Assembly: GCF_039534915.1 (NCBI RefSeq)
Contig: NZ_BAAAWE010000001.1
Span: 7,130,001 to 7,194,000, forward strand
Length of the DNA stretch: 64,000 bases
Source of the DNA: Streptomyces roseofulvus
Lineage (GTDB): Bacteria; Actinomycetota; Actinomycetes; Streptomycetales; Streptomycetaceae
Reading direction: 5' to 3'
Shown: positions 53,367-62,516 of the stretch, one piece after another
How the letters are laid out: each line of letters starts with the position of its first letter
How positions within the stretch are numbered: the first letter of the stretch is position 1
The notes under the pieces: model-generated
Told to the model about the DNA's origin: nothing
What the model saw: the letters and a program-made list of their open reading frames with translations, nothing else
The model's database searches: none
Program-made: the position numbers and the translations under genes

Positions 53367-53466
53367 GACTTCCTCCTGTGTAAAGGTCCCCCCGCTAGCT
53401 GGGTTCCTGATGAATTCAACCCGCAGCCTGGCAATTGGGATGAAATTGATGGTTGTCGTCGAGATT

Positions 53467-53484
53467 TACGCCCGACTGGGCGTA
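53467..53484. promoter_or_regulatory. TACGCCC palindrome upstream of TetR
   Basis: TACGCCC-4nt-GGGCGTA in the 345-bp gap 53367-53711, in a locally AT-richer stretch. Another inverted repeat (ATGAGGCG/CGCCTCAT, 53519-53546) follows. No gene is supported in the gap. Confidence 0.5.
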
Positions 53485-53680
53485 CGTTTAGGGCTCATGA
53501 ACAAACCCACTTTGGCCCATGAGGCGTATAGCGAGATCCGCCTCATTGGTGCGGCCGCAGCTGGTTTTCGTCGTTGGCTGCGCCAGCCGACCTGGGCGTG
53601 CTTTCCGGACCGAAGCCGAGGATGACGTCCTCACAGGCGGGGTGATTGTCGGCCTCGGCACTCCGTGTGCGCCGCACTCG

Positions 53681-53704
53681 GCCCGGGCGCCGGGATGCCC
53701 GGGC
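53681..53704 (-). terminator. GC-rich hairpin after the amine oxidase
   Basis: GCCCGGGC repeated as an inverted pair separated by 8 nt, just beyond the amine oxidase stop at 53712 on its transcribed side. Confidence 0.5.
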
Positions 53705-53711
53705 GGAACGG

Positions 53712-55067
53712 TCAGTGGTCCAGACTCGAGAGAACCGCCTTCGCCGCGTTCTCGCCGGACGTGGCCGCGTCGGCGAGTGACGGCATGTCGAGCTGATAGT
53801 CGCCGGCCAGGTGGATCGGTCCGAGGGGCGCGCGCAGCGTCGGCAGCGACTCGCGTCCTCGGGGCGCCCAGAACGGCACCACGCGCTGGTGGCGACGCAC
53901 GATTCCCTCCCCGAGCTTCCCCGCGAGCTGGGGGTAGACCGTGAGCAAGTCCTTGGAGAACCGGGCGACGATCTCTTCGTCGGAGAGTTCGAAGAGGGCG
54001 TCGGCCGAGGCGCCGCCGGCGAAGCACGCCAGCGCGCCGCCCGGTTTCCGTGGACCGTTCTTGCGGAGGGCGGCGGCGTGGTTGAACACCGCCTGGAAGG
54101 AGAGCTGCGGTGTGGAGACCCCGAGGAGTCCGTCCCAGGGCTGAGGCCCCTCCTCTTCCGTGAAGAAGCCGACGACCACGTACCGTCCGTAGCGGATGTC
54201 GTCGAACGCGGCGCGGTACGTCTGCGGGAGTTCCGGAAGGATGTGCAGCGCGACGTCACTGGGGACCGAGACGATGGCGTGCTTCGCGCGCAGCCGTGCG
54301 GGGCGGCCCGTGGCGACGTAGTCCACGACGACGCCGTCTTCGCTCGTCTTCACGGACTGGACGGCGGAGCCCAGCCGGAGGCGTTCGCCGAGGTCCGAGG
54401 CGAGGACGTCGGTCAGGGTCTGGTTCCCCCCGACGGGCAGGGCGAAGTTCGGCACCTTCGCCGGGTCCGTCAGGGCGATTCCGATCGAGGTCACGAGCTG
54501 GGTCGCCGCCGTCTCCTCCGGCTCGCACCCCATCCACTGACCCGACCAGGACCGGACCACGGCCCGAGTCACCTCGGAGCGGACGCCGCGCAGGAGGTCC
54601 GACGCGGGACGCCTGTCGAGCCTGGCCCGCACCTTCTTCGCCAGACGGCTCTCCGATTCCAGGAACGGGACCGCCGAGAGGATGCGGGCACCGACCATGG
54701 CCAGGCCGACTTGGTCCTTGAGACTCATCCGTGTGCGGAACATGAGGGCGAGCACATTGGACGTGTCGACCAGTGTCCCGTTGAGTACCAGCGCCACGCT
54801 CGTGTCGGCCAGGGAACCCATCTCGATGTCGTGCCGATGGAGAGCGTCGATCAACGGCCCGGTCCCCTCCGTGAACTGGGTGCCGACGTTGATCCAGTAG
54901 TCACCCTTCCGGACGGTCTCGACGCGTCCGCCCGGCCGGTCCGCCGCTTCGAGCACGACGACGTCGGCCTTGCCCGCGAGGGTCGTCGCCGCCATGAGGC
55001 CCGACATTCCCGCGCCGATGACCACGACGTCGCAGGTCTCCTCGTCACTGTGTTGCACTGCGGCCAT
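53712..55067 (-). CDS. Flavin amine oxidase / FAD-dependent oxidoreductase, 451 aa
   Basis: MAO-type fold: VVVIGAGMSGLMAATTL, VLEAADRPGGRVETV, WINVGTQFTEG, and C-terminal GPIHLAGDYQLDMPSLADAATSGENAA. Second amine oxidase of the window, clearly different in sequence from that at 30174. Single gene under an AT-rich promoter (55100-55130). Probably oxidises an amine or a related CH-NH or CH-CH bond. Confidence 0.85.
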   Translation of the reverse strand: MAAVQHSDEETCDVVVIGAGMSGLMAATTLAGKADVVVLEAADRPGGRVETVRKGDYWINVGTQFTEGTGPLIDALHRHDIEMGSLADTSVALVLNGTLVDTSNVLALMFRTRMSLKDQVGLAMVGARILSAVPFLESESRLAKKVRARLDRRPASDLLRGVRSEVTRAVVRSWSGQWMGCEPEETAATQLVTSIGIALTDPAKVPNFALPVGGNQTLTDVLASDLGERLRLGSAVQSVKTSEDGVVVDYVATGRPARLRAKHAIVSVPSDVALHILPELPQTYRAAFDDIRYGRYVVVGFFTEEEGPQPWDGLLGVSTPQLSFQAVFNHAAALRKNGPRKPGGALACFAGGASADALFELSDEEIVARFSKDLLTVYPQLAGKLGEGIVRRHQRVVPFWAPRGRESLPTLRAPLGPIHLAGDYQLDMPSLADAATSGENAAKAVLSSLDH

Positions 55068-55100
55068 GACTCGCGACTCCCTGTACCTGTTCCTCGTGCA

Positions 55101-55130
55101 TTAACTAAAACTGTAATCGATTTCGATAAC
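55101..55130 (-). promoter_or_regulatory. AT-rich promoter/operator of the amine oxidase
   Basis: Stands out from the GC background; contains ATCGA-2nt-TCGAT (55116-55127), 49 nt before the amine oxidase start. Possible TetR-type operator. The rest of the gap to 55565 carries only a hairpin. Confidence 0.5.
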
Positions 55131-55370
55131 TTTGGAGTCGCCGACTCCATGACATCCGGACGGCGCGCGTGCGGTGCGTGGTGCAGAACCCGTTCGCTCG
55201 ATCTCCGCAACCTGGTCCGCGCCGGCTGACCGGTTCAGGTGCTGCACCGAGGGGTTGGTGCTTGACTGGCAGCCCGCGGGGCCCTTGCTGGGAGAGCGGG
55301 AGAGCAGGGGGCGGGTGAGCGCCTCGTGGCGGCCGTGGTGCGGTCGGTGACGGAGTGCGGAGGGTGGGTG

Positions 55371-55395
55371 GGGGCCTCCCGTAAGGGAGAGCCCC
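55371..55395 (-). terminator. Hairpin after the saccharopine-dehydrogenase-like gene
   Basis: GGGGCCTCCC and GGGAGAGCCCC around GTAA, about 170 nt past the stop at 55566; one bulged base. In the 498-bp gap 55068-55565, where I see no gene. Confidence 0.45.
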
Positions 55396-55565
55396 GACGC
55401 GGAGCGGAATAGCCCCCCTGCGACGGAGCGCTCCGGCCGGCCCGGCGGCAGGCGTTGTGCACAGCCGCCCTGCAGGGGTGGGGCGACCAGGGCACCGTTG
55501 CACCCGAACCTTCCGAGTGCACGGTCGCAGCGATGCCCTGGCCAGGGTCAGGTCGGAGGCGATCC

Positions 55566-56816
55566 CTAGCGCACCGACTCGACGATCTCGTATCGCGGTG
55601 TGCCCACACGCTCCAGGGCGTTGTAGAAGGACTCCGGCTCGGCCCAGTCCTCCGGGGCGAACGAACCGGCGCGCTTGCCGGCCTCGTCGAGCGCCAGCAC
55701 CATGAACGCGGCGCAGGCGGTGCCCGTCACCGTCGCCATGCTGGCGACGAGGTACGCCCCCGGCCCGCTGACCGGCGTACGGCGGACGGCCACGGCCGGG
55801 CGCCCGTTCCGGGTGCCGCTGACGCGGGCCAGCAGGCCGCCCCGCCAGGTGTAGCGGCGCCGGACGGCCGAGGCTCCGAGGAACTTCAGCAGCTCTCCCG
55901 TTCCGCTCTCGCCTCGGCGGACCTGGGTGATCATGCCGCCCAGGGCGTGGCGCCAGCCCACGGGAGTGCCGAAGCGGCTCTTGACGATCGACATCATGAA
56001 GTCGACCGCCTCGTCGGAGGTCATCCGGCCCGACTCGATGGCCTGCCCGAGTCCCTTGACGAGCCCGTTTACGGGGGCCGGGTCCATGCCGCCCAGACAG
56101 CGGATCCGCTGGGCCTCGGGATAACGGCGGTGCATGGTGACGGGCTCCGGGTGGGCCGTCTCGTAGAGCAGGGTCTCGCCCAGACCGCCGCCCATCGGCG
56201 CCGTACCGGTCTCCACGTACGACTCGTGGACGACCGGCCCGCCGTTCTCCCACGTCAGGCACTCACCGGCGGCGATGTGCATGAGGTGCTGAAGCACGGC
56301 CCGGCCGACGTCCGGCCGCTCGTCGCCGACGGTCCAGAACATCTCGATGTCCTCGACGGTGTCGAGTTCGTTCGCGGCGTCGACGGCCAGCACGTTGCTC
56401 ATGCCCGGCGAGGCGCCGCAGCCGATGTAGAGCGGGATTCCCGCCTTCTGCGCCTTGTCGGCGAGGCTCAGCGCGTGCTGGGTGCTCTCGACGTCGTCGT
56501 CGAAGTCGAGGTACGGCACCTTCAGTTCGATGCAGGCCGTGATGACGGGCTCGGAGGTACGGATGTAGGGGCCCGCGCCCAGGACGACCAGGGCGGCGCC
56601 CTTCACCACGTCGAGAAGGGCCTCGCGGTCGTAGAGGTCGAGCCGCCGGACCTTGGCCCGGCCCGCCGGCAGCCTCTTCACCAGCGGCTGCAGCAGCTCG
56701 GGCCGGATGTCGCACAGGATGAGCTCGAAGTCGCCGCCCGCTCGCGCGAAGCGCTCGATGGCCACCTTGCACATCTCGCCCGCGGCGCCGATGAAGACGA
56801 CCCGCCGCGCCGTCAT
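55566..56816 (-). CDS. Saccharopine dehydrogenase-like NADP-binding protein, 416 aa
   Basis: N-terminal Rossmann domain VVFIGAAGEMCKVAIERF, LDLYDREALLDVVKGAALVVLGAGPY, CGASPGMSNVLAVDA, and a C-terminal domain seen in saccharopine-dehydrogenase-like oxidoreductases. Functionally parallel to the DapB-like gene at 36282. ATG 56816 with GGAG at a slightly long distance. An operator-like site lies about 140 nt upstream. Substrate not known; an amino compound is likely. Confidence 0.82.
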   Translation of the reverse strand: MTARRVVFIGAAGEMCKVAIERFARAGGDFELILCDIRPELLQPLVKRLPAGRAKVRRLDLYDREALLDVVKGAALVVLGAGPYIRTSEPVITACIELKVPYLDFDDDVESTQHALSLADKAQKAGIPLYIGCGASPGMSNVLAVDAANELDTVEDIEMFWTVGDERPDVGRAVLQHLMHIAAGECLTWENGGPVVHESYVETGTAPMGGGLGETLLYETAHPEPVTMHRRYPEAQRIRCLGGMDPAPVNGLVKGLGQAIESGRMTSDEAVDFMMSIVKSRFGTPVGWRHALGGMITQVRRGESGTGELLKFLGASAVRRRYTWRGGLLARVSGTRNGRPAVAVRRTPVSGPGAYLVASMATVTGTACAAFMVLALDEAGKRAGSFAPEDWAEPESFYNALERVGTPRYEIVESVR

Positions 56817-56953
56817 GCGACGACTCCGGCCTTGAGCACCACAACGTCATAACAGTGGGTCATGACCCGCTCCGTTCTGTTGTCGTCGCCGGGTACGCGC
56901 GGCGACCTCCGTGTCGCGGACGGCTGAAGAGCCGAAGGCGAGAGTTCGGTATC

Positions 56954-56973
56954 AAATCGAATTCGAGTTTAGC
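56954..56973. promoter_or_regulatory. Operator-like site, family shared with 59.7, 61.9 and 63.2 kb
   Basis: On the minus strand this reads CTAAACTCGAATTC (56959-56972), identical to 63230-63243 in front of the TetR/SDR pair. AT-rich island upstream of the saccharopine dehydrogenase-like gene. Confidence 0.6.
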
Positions 56974-57029
56974 TGTCCGTCGACTGCAGTCAAGGTCTCG
57001 TTGTCAACGAGGCCGACTCGGGACTCGCG

Positions 57030-57238
57030 GCCGACAGGATGCGTCGGCCTACGGAAACGCCTGCTCGGCCCGGGTGGACTTGCCCTCGCAGCCGTGATGC
57101 GCGCCTCGGCGCTTGGCGAGCTGGGCGACGAGCAGCAGGCCGCGGCCACCCGGTGCGGAGTGGCGCCGTTGGTGTCGAACATTTCGCAGGTCAGGGCCGA
57201 TTCGAGGACGAACCGCAGGCGGACGGGGCTTGCCGTAG
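57030..57238 (-). pseudogene. Decayed ATPase end of a SpoIIE/RsbW-like gene
   Basis: Minus-strand frames give RLRFVLESALTCEMFD and, after a frame change, GGRGLLLVAQLAKRRG and EGKSTRAEQAF. These line up with the C-terminal ATPase domain of the phosphatase at 13588-15777 (LRLILQSTLTCEVSD, GGRGLLLVAQCAERWG, EGKVIWAEQAL). Frameshifts and missing parts show it is dead. It abuts the pntA relic directly. Confidence 0.65.
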
Positions 57239-57661
57239 GTGCGGGTCAGTCGTCCGGACGATCGCGCCGAGCGAGCCCGAGGCGCCGATCGCCGCCAGGC
57301 CGGCGACGCCGGCGCCCGCGACGAGCACCTTCGCGGGCGGCACCTTGCCCGCGGCCGTCACCTGGCCGGTGAAGAACCGGCCGAACTCGTGCGCCGCCTC
57401 GATGACGGCCCGGTAGCCGGCGATGTTCGCCATCGAGGACAGCACGTCCATCGACTGCGCCCGGCTGATGCGCGGCACGGCGTCCATCGAGACCGCGGTG
57501 AAGGGGCGGCGGCCCAAATCCTCGACCACCGCCGGGTCGAAGGCCGGGGAGAACATGGCGATCACCGTCGCCTCCGCCCGGACCCCGTCCAACTGCGCGG
57601 CACTTGGGGCGTTGACCCCGAGGACCACGTCCGCCGCCACCGCGTCACCGTAGGGCGACAA
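57239..57661 (-). pseudogene. pntA: Truncated NAD(P) transhydrogenase alpha subunit
   Basis: An open frame with DAVPRISRAQSMDVLSSMAN, IAGYRAVIEAAHEFGRFFTG, VPPAKVLVAGAGVAGLAAIG: the central part of PntA / alanine-dehydrogenase-like proteins. The N-terminal substrate domain and everything past the first part of the Rossmann fold are missing, and the frame then runs into the ATPase relic. A non-functional piece left by deletion. Confidence 0.8.
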
Positions 57662-57719
57662 GACGTGCGCAAGAGCCGTTGCGGGCAGGAAGCCTTGCGC
57701 GCGGGCCGATGGCCGGTCC

Positions 57720-58604
57720 TCAGGACGCGGGCGTATCGAGCCACTCGTCGTAGAACGGCGGCATCGCGGAAGCCCGTTGGGTGAAGACCGGGGAGCGCTT
57801 CTCGCGGAAGGCCGCCACGCCCTCGGCGCCGTCGCCGATGCTGGAGTAGAACATGGCCAGGGATTCGACCCGGTGTGCGTCCTGCGGGTCGTCCAGGAAG
57901 GCGTTGCGGTACGTCATCTGGCGGATCAACGCGGTCGAGACCCGGGAGCGGCCGAGGGTCCAGCGGTCCGCCAGTTCGACGGCGCGCTTCAGGAGCTGGT
58001 CGGGGTCGTGGACCTCGGTGGCGAGGCCGGCCTTCGCGGCGGCCTGGGCGTCGAGGATGTCGGCGGAGTACAGCAGGTCCAGCGCTTTGGGCATGCCGAC
58101 CAGGCGGGGGAGGAACCAGGTGGAGACGGCTTCGGGTGTGATGCCGAGGCGGCCGAAGACCAGGCCGAAGCGCGCGTCGGTGGACATCAGCCGGGCGTCC
58201 ATCGCCAGCGTCATGGTGGCGCCGATCCCGACGGCGGCGCCGTTGATCGCGGCGATCACGGGCTTGCGGCAGGCGTGGATCGCGAGCGTGACCCGTCCGC
58301 CGGTGTCCCGGACCCGGCTGACGGCGGGGTCGTTCAGGTCGCGCAGGTCGGCCAGAGTGGGCGTGCGTGACTCGTCGAGCCCGAACGCGTTGCCCTCGGA
58401 GCCGAGGTCCATGCCGGCGCAGAACGCCTTGCCCGCGCCGGTGACGATGACGGCGCGCACGTCGTCGTTGTCGTTGACCTCGGTGAAGGTGCGCTCAAGT
58501 TCCCCGGCCATCGTGGGGGTGAAGGCGTTGAGGCGGCCGGGCCGGTCGAGGGTGACGGTGAGGATGCCGTCGTCGATGCTGTGGTGGAGGGTGGTCCAGG
58601 TCAT
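57720..58604 (-). CDS. Enoyl-CoA hydratase/isomerase, 294 aa
   Basis: Crotonase fold: oxyanion-hole segments GAGKAFCAGMDLG and AAINGAAVGIGATM, helix FGRLGITPEAVSTWFLPRL. ATG 58604. Acts on acyl-CoA intermediates in beta-oxidation. Same strand as the nitronate monooxygenase 43 nt upstream, likely one operon. Confidence 0.9.
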   Translation of the reverse strand: MTWTTLHHSIDDGILTVTLDRPGRLNAFTPTMAGELERTFTEVNDNDDVRAVIVTGAGKAFCAGMDLGSEGNAFGLDESRTPTLADLRDLNDPAVSRVRDTGGRVTLAIHACRKPVIAAINGAAVGIGATMTLAMDARLMSTDARFGLVFGRLGITPEAVSTWFLPRLVGMPKALDLLYSADILDAQAAAKAGLATEVHDPDQLLKRAVELADRWTLGRSRVSTALIRQMTYRNAFLDDPQDAHRVESLAMFYSSIGDGAEGVAAFREKRSPVFTQRASAMPPFYDEWLDTPAS

Positions 58605-58647
58605 GGGGGTGGGTTCCTGTCTCTGTGGTGCGGTGTCGGTGCCGGGG

Positions 58648-59622
58648 TCATCCGCGCAGGTCGGAGAGGCGGCCGATGATCTTCTCGGCGTCGGTCACGA
58701 TGCCGCTGACGATCTCCTCGCAGGTGGCGACGGACTCGATGAGTCCCTGGGCCTGCCCGGCCCACCACAGGCCGTCGTCCATCTGTCCCTCCTGGAGCAC
58801 GCGGGTGCGGCCGCGGACGCCGGAGGCCAGGTCGGCTACGTCGGCGAAGACCGCTCCGGGGCGGCGGGAGCGGGTGACGATCTCCTCGGAGATCGCGTTG
58901 CGCGCGACCCGGCCGGTGTTGCCGAACTCGCGGAAGACCAGCTGGGTGGCCCGTTCGTCGTTGGCGACGATCTGGTCCTTGACGTTCTGGTGCACCGGGG
59001 CTTCGGCGCTGGCGACGAAGCGGGTGCCCATGTTGATGGCGCAGGCTCCGAGCGCGAGGGCGGCCGCGAGTCCGCTGCCGGTGGCGAAGCCGCCGCTGGC
59101 GATGACCGGGATGTCCAGCTGCCGTGTGGCGGCCGGGATGAGGACGAGGCCGGGGATGTCCTCCTCGCCGGGGTGGCCGGCGCACTCGAAGCCGTCGATG
59201 CTGACGGCGTCGACGCCGAGCTTCTGGGCCTTGAGGGCGTGCCGGACGGCCACGGCCTTGTGGATCACCTTGACGCCATGGGCCTTGAAGTCCGCCACGT
59301 GCTCGGCCGGGTTGCTGCCGGCGGTCTCCACCACCGTCACGCCGCTCTCGATGATGGCCGCGCGGTACTCGGCGTAGGGAACCGGCTTGATGGTGGGCAG
59401 GATGGTGAGGTTGACGCCGAACGGCCGGTCGGTCATGTTGCGGCAGCGGGCGATCTCCGCCGCCAGTGCCTCCGGGGTGGGCTGGGTGAGCGCCGTCAGG
59501 AAGCCGAGCGCACCGGCGTTGGCCACGGCGGAGATAAGCTCCGCCGTGCCGACGCCGGTCATGCCGCCGCAGGCGACCGGGTGGTCCACCCCGAACAGTT
59601 CGGTGAAGGGGGTCGTGATCAT
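58648..59622 (-). CDS. Nitronate monooxygenase / 2-nitropropane dioxygenase family, 324 aa
   Basis: FMN-dependent TIM barrel: VACGGMTGVGTAELISAVANAG, DGFECAGHPGEED, VIASGGFATGSGLAAAL and INMGTRF. AGAGGGA before ATG 59622 selects this start over a longer open frame. Family members oxidise nitronates or reduce flavin-linked substrates; in a catabolic operon with a crotonase it may act on an enone or CoA ester instead. Confidence 0.88.
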   Translation of the reverse strand: MITTPFTELFGVDHPVACGGMTGVGTAELISAVANAGALGFLTALTQPTPEALAAEIARCRNMTDRPFGVNLTILPTIKPVPYAEYRAAIIESGVTVVETAGSNPAEHVADFKAHGVKVIHKAVAVRHALKAQKLGVDAVSIDGFECAGHPGEEDIPGLVLIPAATRQLDIPVIASGGFATGSGLAAALALGACAINMGTRFVASAEAPVHQNVKDQIVANDERATQLVFREFGNTGRVARNAISEEIVTRSRRPGAVFADVADLASGVRGRTRVLQEGQMDDGLWWAGQAQGLIESVATCEEIVSGIVTDAEKIIGRLSDLRG

Positions 59623-59700
59623 GTGAGTCCCTCTTGATTCTGGTGCCGTCGTCGGTACGCGGGTGGTGGTCCCGTTGCGGCCGACAGGGCAATCCGTGCG

Positions 59701-59745
59701 CATGGACTTAGATGTGGAATCCAAGTCAAGTTTCGACTCTAGGGG
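59701..59745. promoter_or_regulatory. Operator-like site before the nitronate monooxygenase operon
   Basis: AT-rich stretch; its minus strand contains CCTAGAGTCGAAACTTGACTT, resembling the sites at 61921 (AGAGTCGAAGTTGA) and 63230 (CCTAAACTCGAATTC). About 80-120 nt before the start. Confidence 0.5.
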
Positions 59746-59819
59746 TTTCCGCCGAGAACCTGTCAAGCTCTGTCCGGCCGGTGGTACGGGAGGGGCGCAC
59801 CGGAGGCGCGGTCGGCGCC

Positions 59820-61424
59820 CTATGCCTTCACGGCATCGGTCTGCTGGGACTCGATCATGGCTCGCCCCGACGGCCTCGTGCTGCCCAGCCAGCCCAGAAG
59901 GAATGCCGTCGGTACGGAGATCACACCCGGAGTGTGGAACGGGTACCAGCTGAAGTCCACCTTCGGCAGCAGCGCGTAGTCAGTTCCGGAAACGGTGGGG
60001 GAGAAGACCGTCAGGACGACGCAGGTGAGGAGTCCTCCGTAGACGCACCAAAGGAGACCCCGGCGATTGAACCTCGGCCAGAAGAAGGAGTAGACCAGTA
60101 CGGGAAAGACGCACGTCGCCCCCACGCCGAGGGAGAAGCTCACCAGGAACTCGACGGGATACCGGTGGAAGGTGACGGACAGCGCCATTCCTCCGACGCA
60201 CAGGAGGACGACGGCGAGACGAACGGCCCAGATCTCTCCGGCTCCGGAGAGAGAGCGCCTGGTCCGGGTGAGGACGTCGTGCGTGAGGGAGACCGAAGCG
60301 GCGAAGGTCACGCTGGTCACCGCGGTCAGCACCGCGAGGAAGGCGACGCACGCCACGAGGGTGATGAGGACCACGCGCCACGTCGACGCGTGCCCGAGCA
60401 CGCCGGAGGCGAGCAGGATGGGGGCTGCTTGTCCGTTCGCGTCGACCGCGCTGATCTCCTCGCTGCCGACCACCGCCGCTGCCGCGACCCCGGTCGTGGC
60501 GAGGAGGAGGTAGAAGGCGCCCGTCAGTCCCACCGAGAGACTCGTGGAACGTCGGGCCGACCTTCCGCTTCGTGAGGCGCCGATGCGGAGTACGAGGTGG
60601 GGCATCATCGCCGTGCCGAGGATCACGACGATGTGATCGCTGATCGTGTTCACCGGGCCGAGGTTCACCGTGTGCGCCCACAGTCCGGGGCTCAAGTACG
60701 TGTCCGGCGCCGTGCTCCGATCCGCGGCGGCCGACAGCATGTCACCCGGATCCCATGAGAACGTGTCCAGGGCCAGCAGGGTGACCACCACGAGCGTCGC
60801 CAGCGTGACGGGTACTTTGACGACCTGGACGAAGCTGGTGCCCCTCAGGTCGGCCACCGCGGCGAAGCACGTGATGAGACATCCCATCAGCACCGTGCAG
60901 GCCACCTGCGAGGCAGGACTCGACATGCCGATCAGGAGGGCCGCGCTGATGCCGGCGGCGCGCAGCTGGACCATGAGCAAGGGGACGGTGATGACGAGTG
61001 TCACGACGGCGGCCGCCGTCCGTGTTCCCGGACCGGACGCGCGCAGGGAGAAGAGACCGCCGAGTGTGTAGTGACCGCTGTCACGGATCCTCTGGGCGAG
61101 GAGGAGCAGCACTCCGAGCGCGAGGACGCTGTCGGCGATGACGGAGGCGAATCCGTCGTAGCCGAAGAGCGCGACCGCTCCCGGTGCCGCGAAGAGGGCG
61201 ACGACCGTGATGTGCTCGCCGGCCAGCGCGAAGCCGTTGAAGACCGGTGAGAGGGAACGGTCGGTGATGTAGAGCCTTTCGGGGTTGTCGTCTTGGCTGG
61301 CAAGGGTGAAGACCCAGAGCAGGCAGAGACCGATGAAGACGAGAAAAGTACTGATCACGGGCCCCCGGGCGGCCGAGCCGACCGGGTCGACCGTGCCCCA
61401 GCTCAGGAGAAGCGGAGTCGTCAC
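59820..61424 (-). CDS. Sodium:solute symporter (SSS family), 534 aa
   Basis: Close paralogue of the symporter at 16944: same start (GTGACGACT), ISTFLVFIGLCLLWVF, SLSPVFNGFALAGEHIT, and LRGTSFVQVVKV. About 13 hydrophobic helices. GTG 61424, 4 nt after the DUF485 stop. Likely a carboxylate carrier for the second catabolic block. Confidence 0.88.
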   Translation of the reverse strand: MTTPLLLSWGTVDPVGSAARGPVISTFLVFIGLCLLWVFTLASQDDNPERLYITDRSLSPVFNGFALAGEHITVVALFAAPGAVALFGYDGFASVIADSVLALGVLLLLAQRIRDSGHYTLGGLFSLRASGPGTRTAAAVVTLVITVPLLMVQLRAAGISAALLIGMSSPASQVACTVLMGCLITCFAAVADLRGTSFVQVVKVPVTLATLVVVTLLALDTFSWDPGDMLSAAADRSTAPDTYLSPGLWAHTVNLGPVNTISDHIVVILGTAMMPHLVLRIGASRSGRSARRSTSLSVGLTGAFYLLLATTGVAAAAVVGSEEISAVDANGQAAPILLASGVLGHASTWRVVLITLVACVAFLAVLTAVTSVTFAASVSLTHDVLTRTRRSLSGAGEIWAVRLAVVLLCVGGMALSVTFHRYPVEFLVSFSLGVGATCVFPVLVYSFFWPRFNRRGLLWCVYGGLLTCVVLTVFSPTVSGTDYALLPKVDFSWYPFHTPGVISVPTAFLLGWLGSTRPSGRAMIESQQTDAVKA

Positions 61425-61428
61425 CGGC

Positions 61429-61785
61429 TCACCACCCCGGCTGCCGCGAGGAAGACGCTTCCGCGGTCCCGGCCCGGGGCGGGCTGCCGGCCGTGCCCGG
61501 CCCCGCCCCCTCGCACAGTCGCGTGGACCGGTCCTCGTACCACCACGTACTGAGGAGGAAGAGGGCGAGCTGCAGGGCGACCCATACGACACCGAGCGTG
61601 AGTCGTCCGTACACGGTGACACCGGCGATCGCGGGGGTGCAGGACAGCACCACCCCGATGGACAGGGGTACCGCGTTGACGACCAGGAACGTTCGCCGTA
61701 CGCGTCGGCCGACGTCATGGGGGCCGACGCCTCGTGGCGAGGCGGGCGGACCGCCTGGGGGAACCGGGCTGAAGGGGGCGCGCAA
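61429..61785 (-). CDS. DUF485 family small membrane protein, 118 aa
   Basis: Two helices (VNAVPLSIGVVLS, LTLGVVWVALQLALFLLS) and TWWYEDRS, matching the DUF485 protein at 18593. The start is TTG 61785, supported by GGAGG 5 nt before it. Coupled to the SSS gene. Has a longer Pro/Gly-rich N-terminus than its paralogue. Confidence 0.78.
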   Translation of the reverse strand: MRAPFSPVPPGGPPASPRGVGPHDVGRRVRRTFLVVNAVPLSIGVVLSCTPAIAGVTVYGRLTLGVVWVALQLALFLLSTWWYEDRSTRLCEGAGPGTAGSPPRAGTAEASSSRQPGW

Positions 61786-62516
61786 GGAAACCTCCGGGCG
61801 CTGAGGAGTGGCGGGCGCGGCGGCCTCGTACGGGAGGAGCGAGCCGATCTTCCGGCGGGCGCGGGGCAGCCGTGATGTCCCGCTACGCGCCGGGCGGTAG
61901 GCCGTGAGAATCGCGCCGAGAGAGTCGAAGTTGATCTCGAATTGACTCCGAATTTATGCACAGCGAATCGTCCAGCGTCAACCGCCACGGCCCGTGGGCC
62001 TGTTGACCTGGGCCCGTGGCAGCGACCTGGCAGGCGTAGCGGCGACTTCGCCCAGTTGGCGTGACCACCCGGGCCGCAGCGTCGAACTGAACTCCGGCCG
62101 TGAGAGCCTTGACGACACTTGCCCAAGGGTTAAGCTCAAACTCGATTCTGAGTCGTCACGGATGGGCGAGTCGCTGTCCTTGGCGGTGGAAGTGGAACGG
62201 CGCGGCCCGTGGCCTGCTGCCACGTTGGGGCGGGTGACAAGCGCAGGCCCGTCAACGCGCGCTTCATGCCGCCCCGGCTTGGGCGAAGCCGACCCTCGGT
62301 CGGTCGGTGCGCCGGCTCGGTCGCCGTGGGGCCGGAGGGGCCCGGGGGGTCTGCATACCCAGGAGGGGGCGGATGCTCCGTGACGCGAGATCGGCGAGTC
62401 GCCGCGCTGGGGACGCTCGCGATTCGCCCCGGCCGGGGCGTCACCGTGAGCCGCGCTCGAGGAGGGCGGGTGCGGTGGTGCCCCGGTCTTCTACCACCCC
62501 GTCCACCCCGGGAGGG
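61786..62516. other. 730-bp control region before the DUF485/SSS pair
   Basis: No gene supported on either strand. Carries two AT-rich operator-like sites, 61921-61957 (AGAGTCGAAGTTGA and CTCGAATTGACTC) and 62134-62156 (CTCAAACTCGATTCTGAGTC). A repeated CGGCCCGTGG motif is near 61990 and 62205. The promoter for the transporter pair probably lies here. Confidence 0.5.

Noticed and set aside
57191..57661. Functional transhydrogenase or alanine dehydrogenase
   Set aside because: Lacks the N-terminal domain and most of the nucleotide-binding domain, and reads into an unrelated relic.
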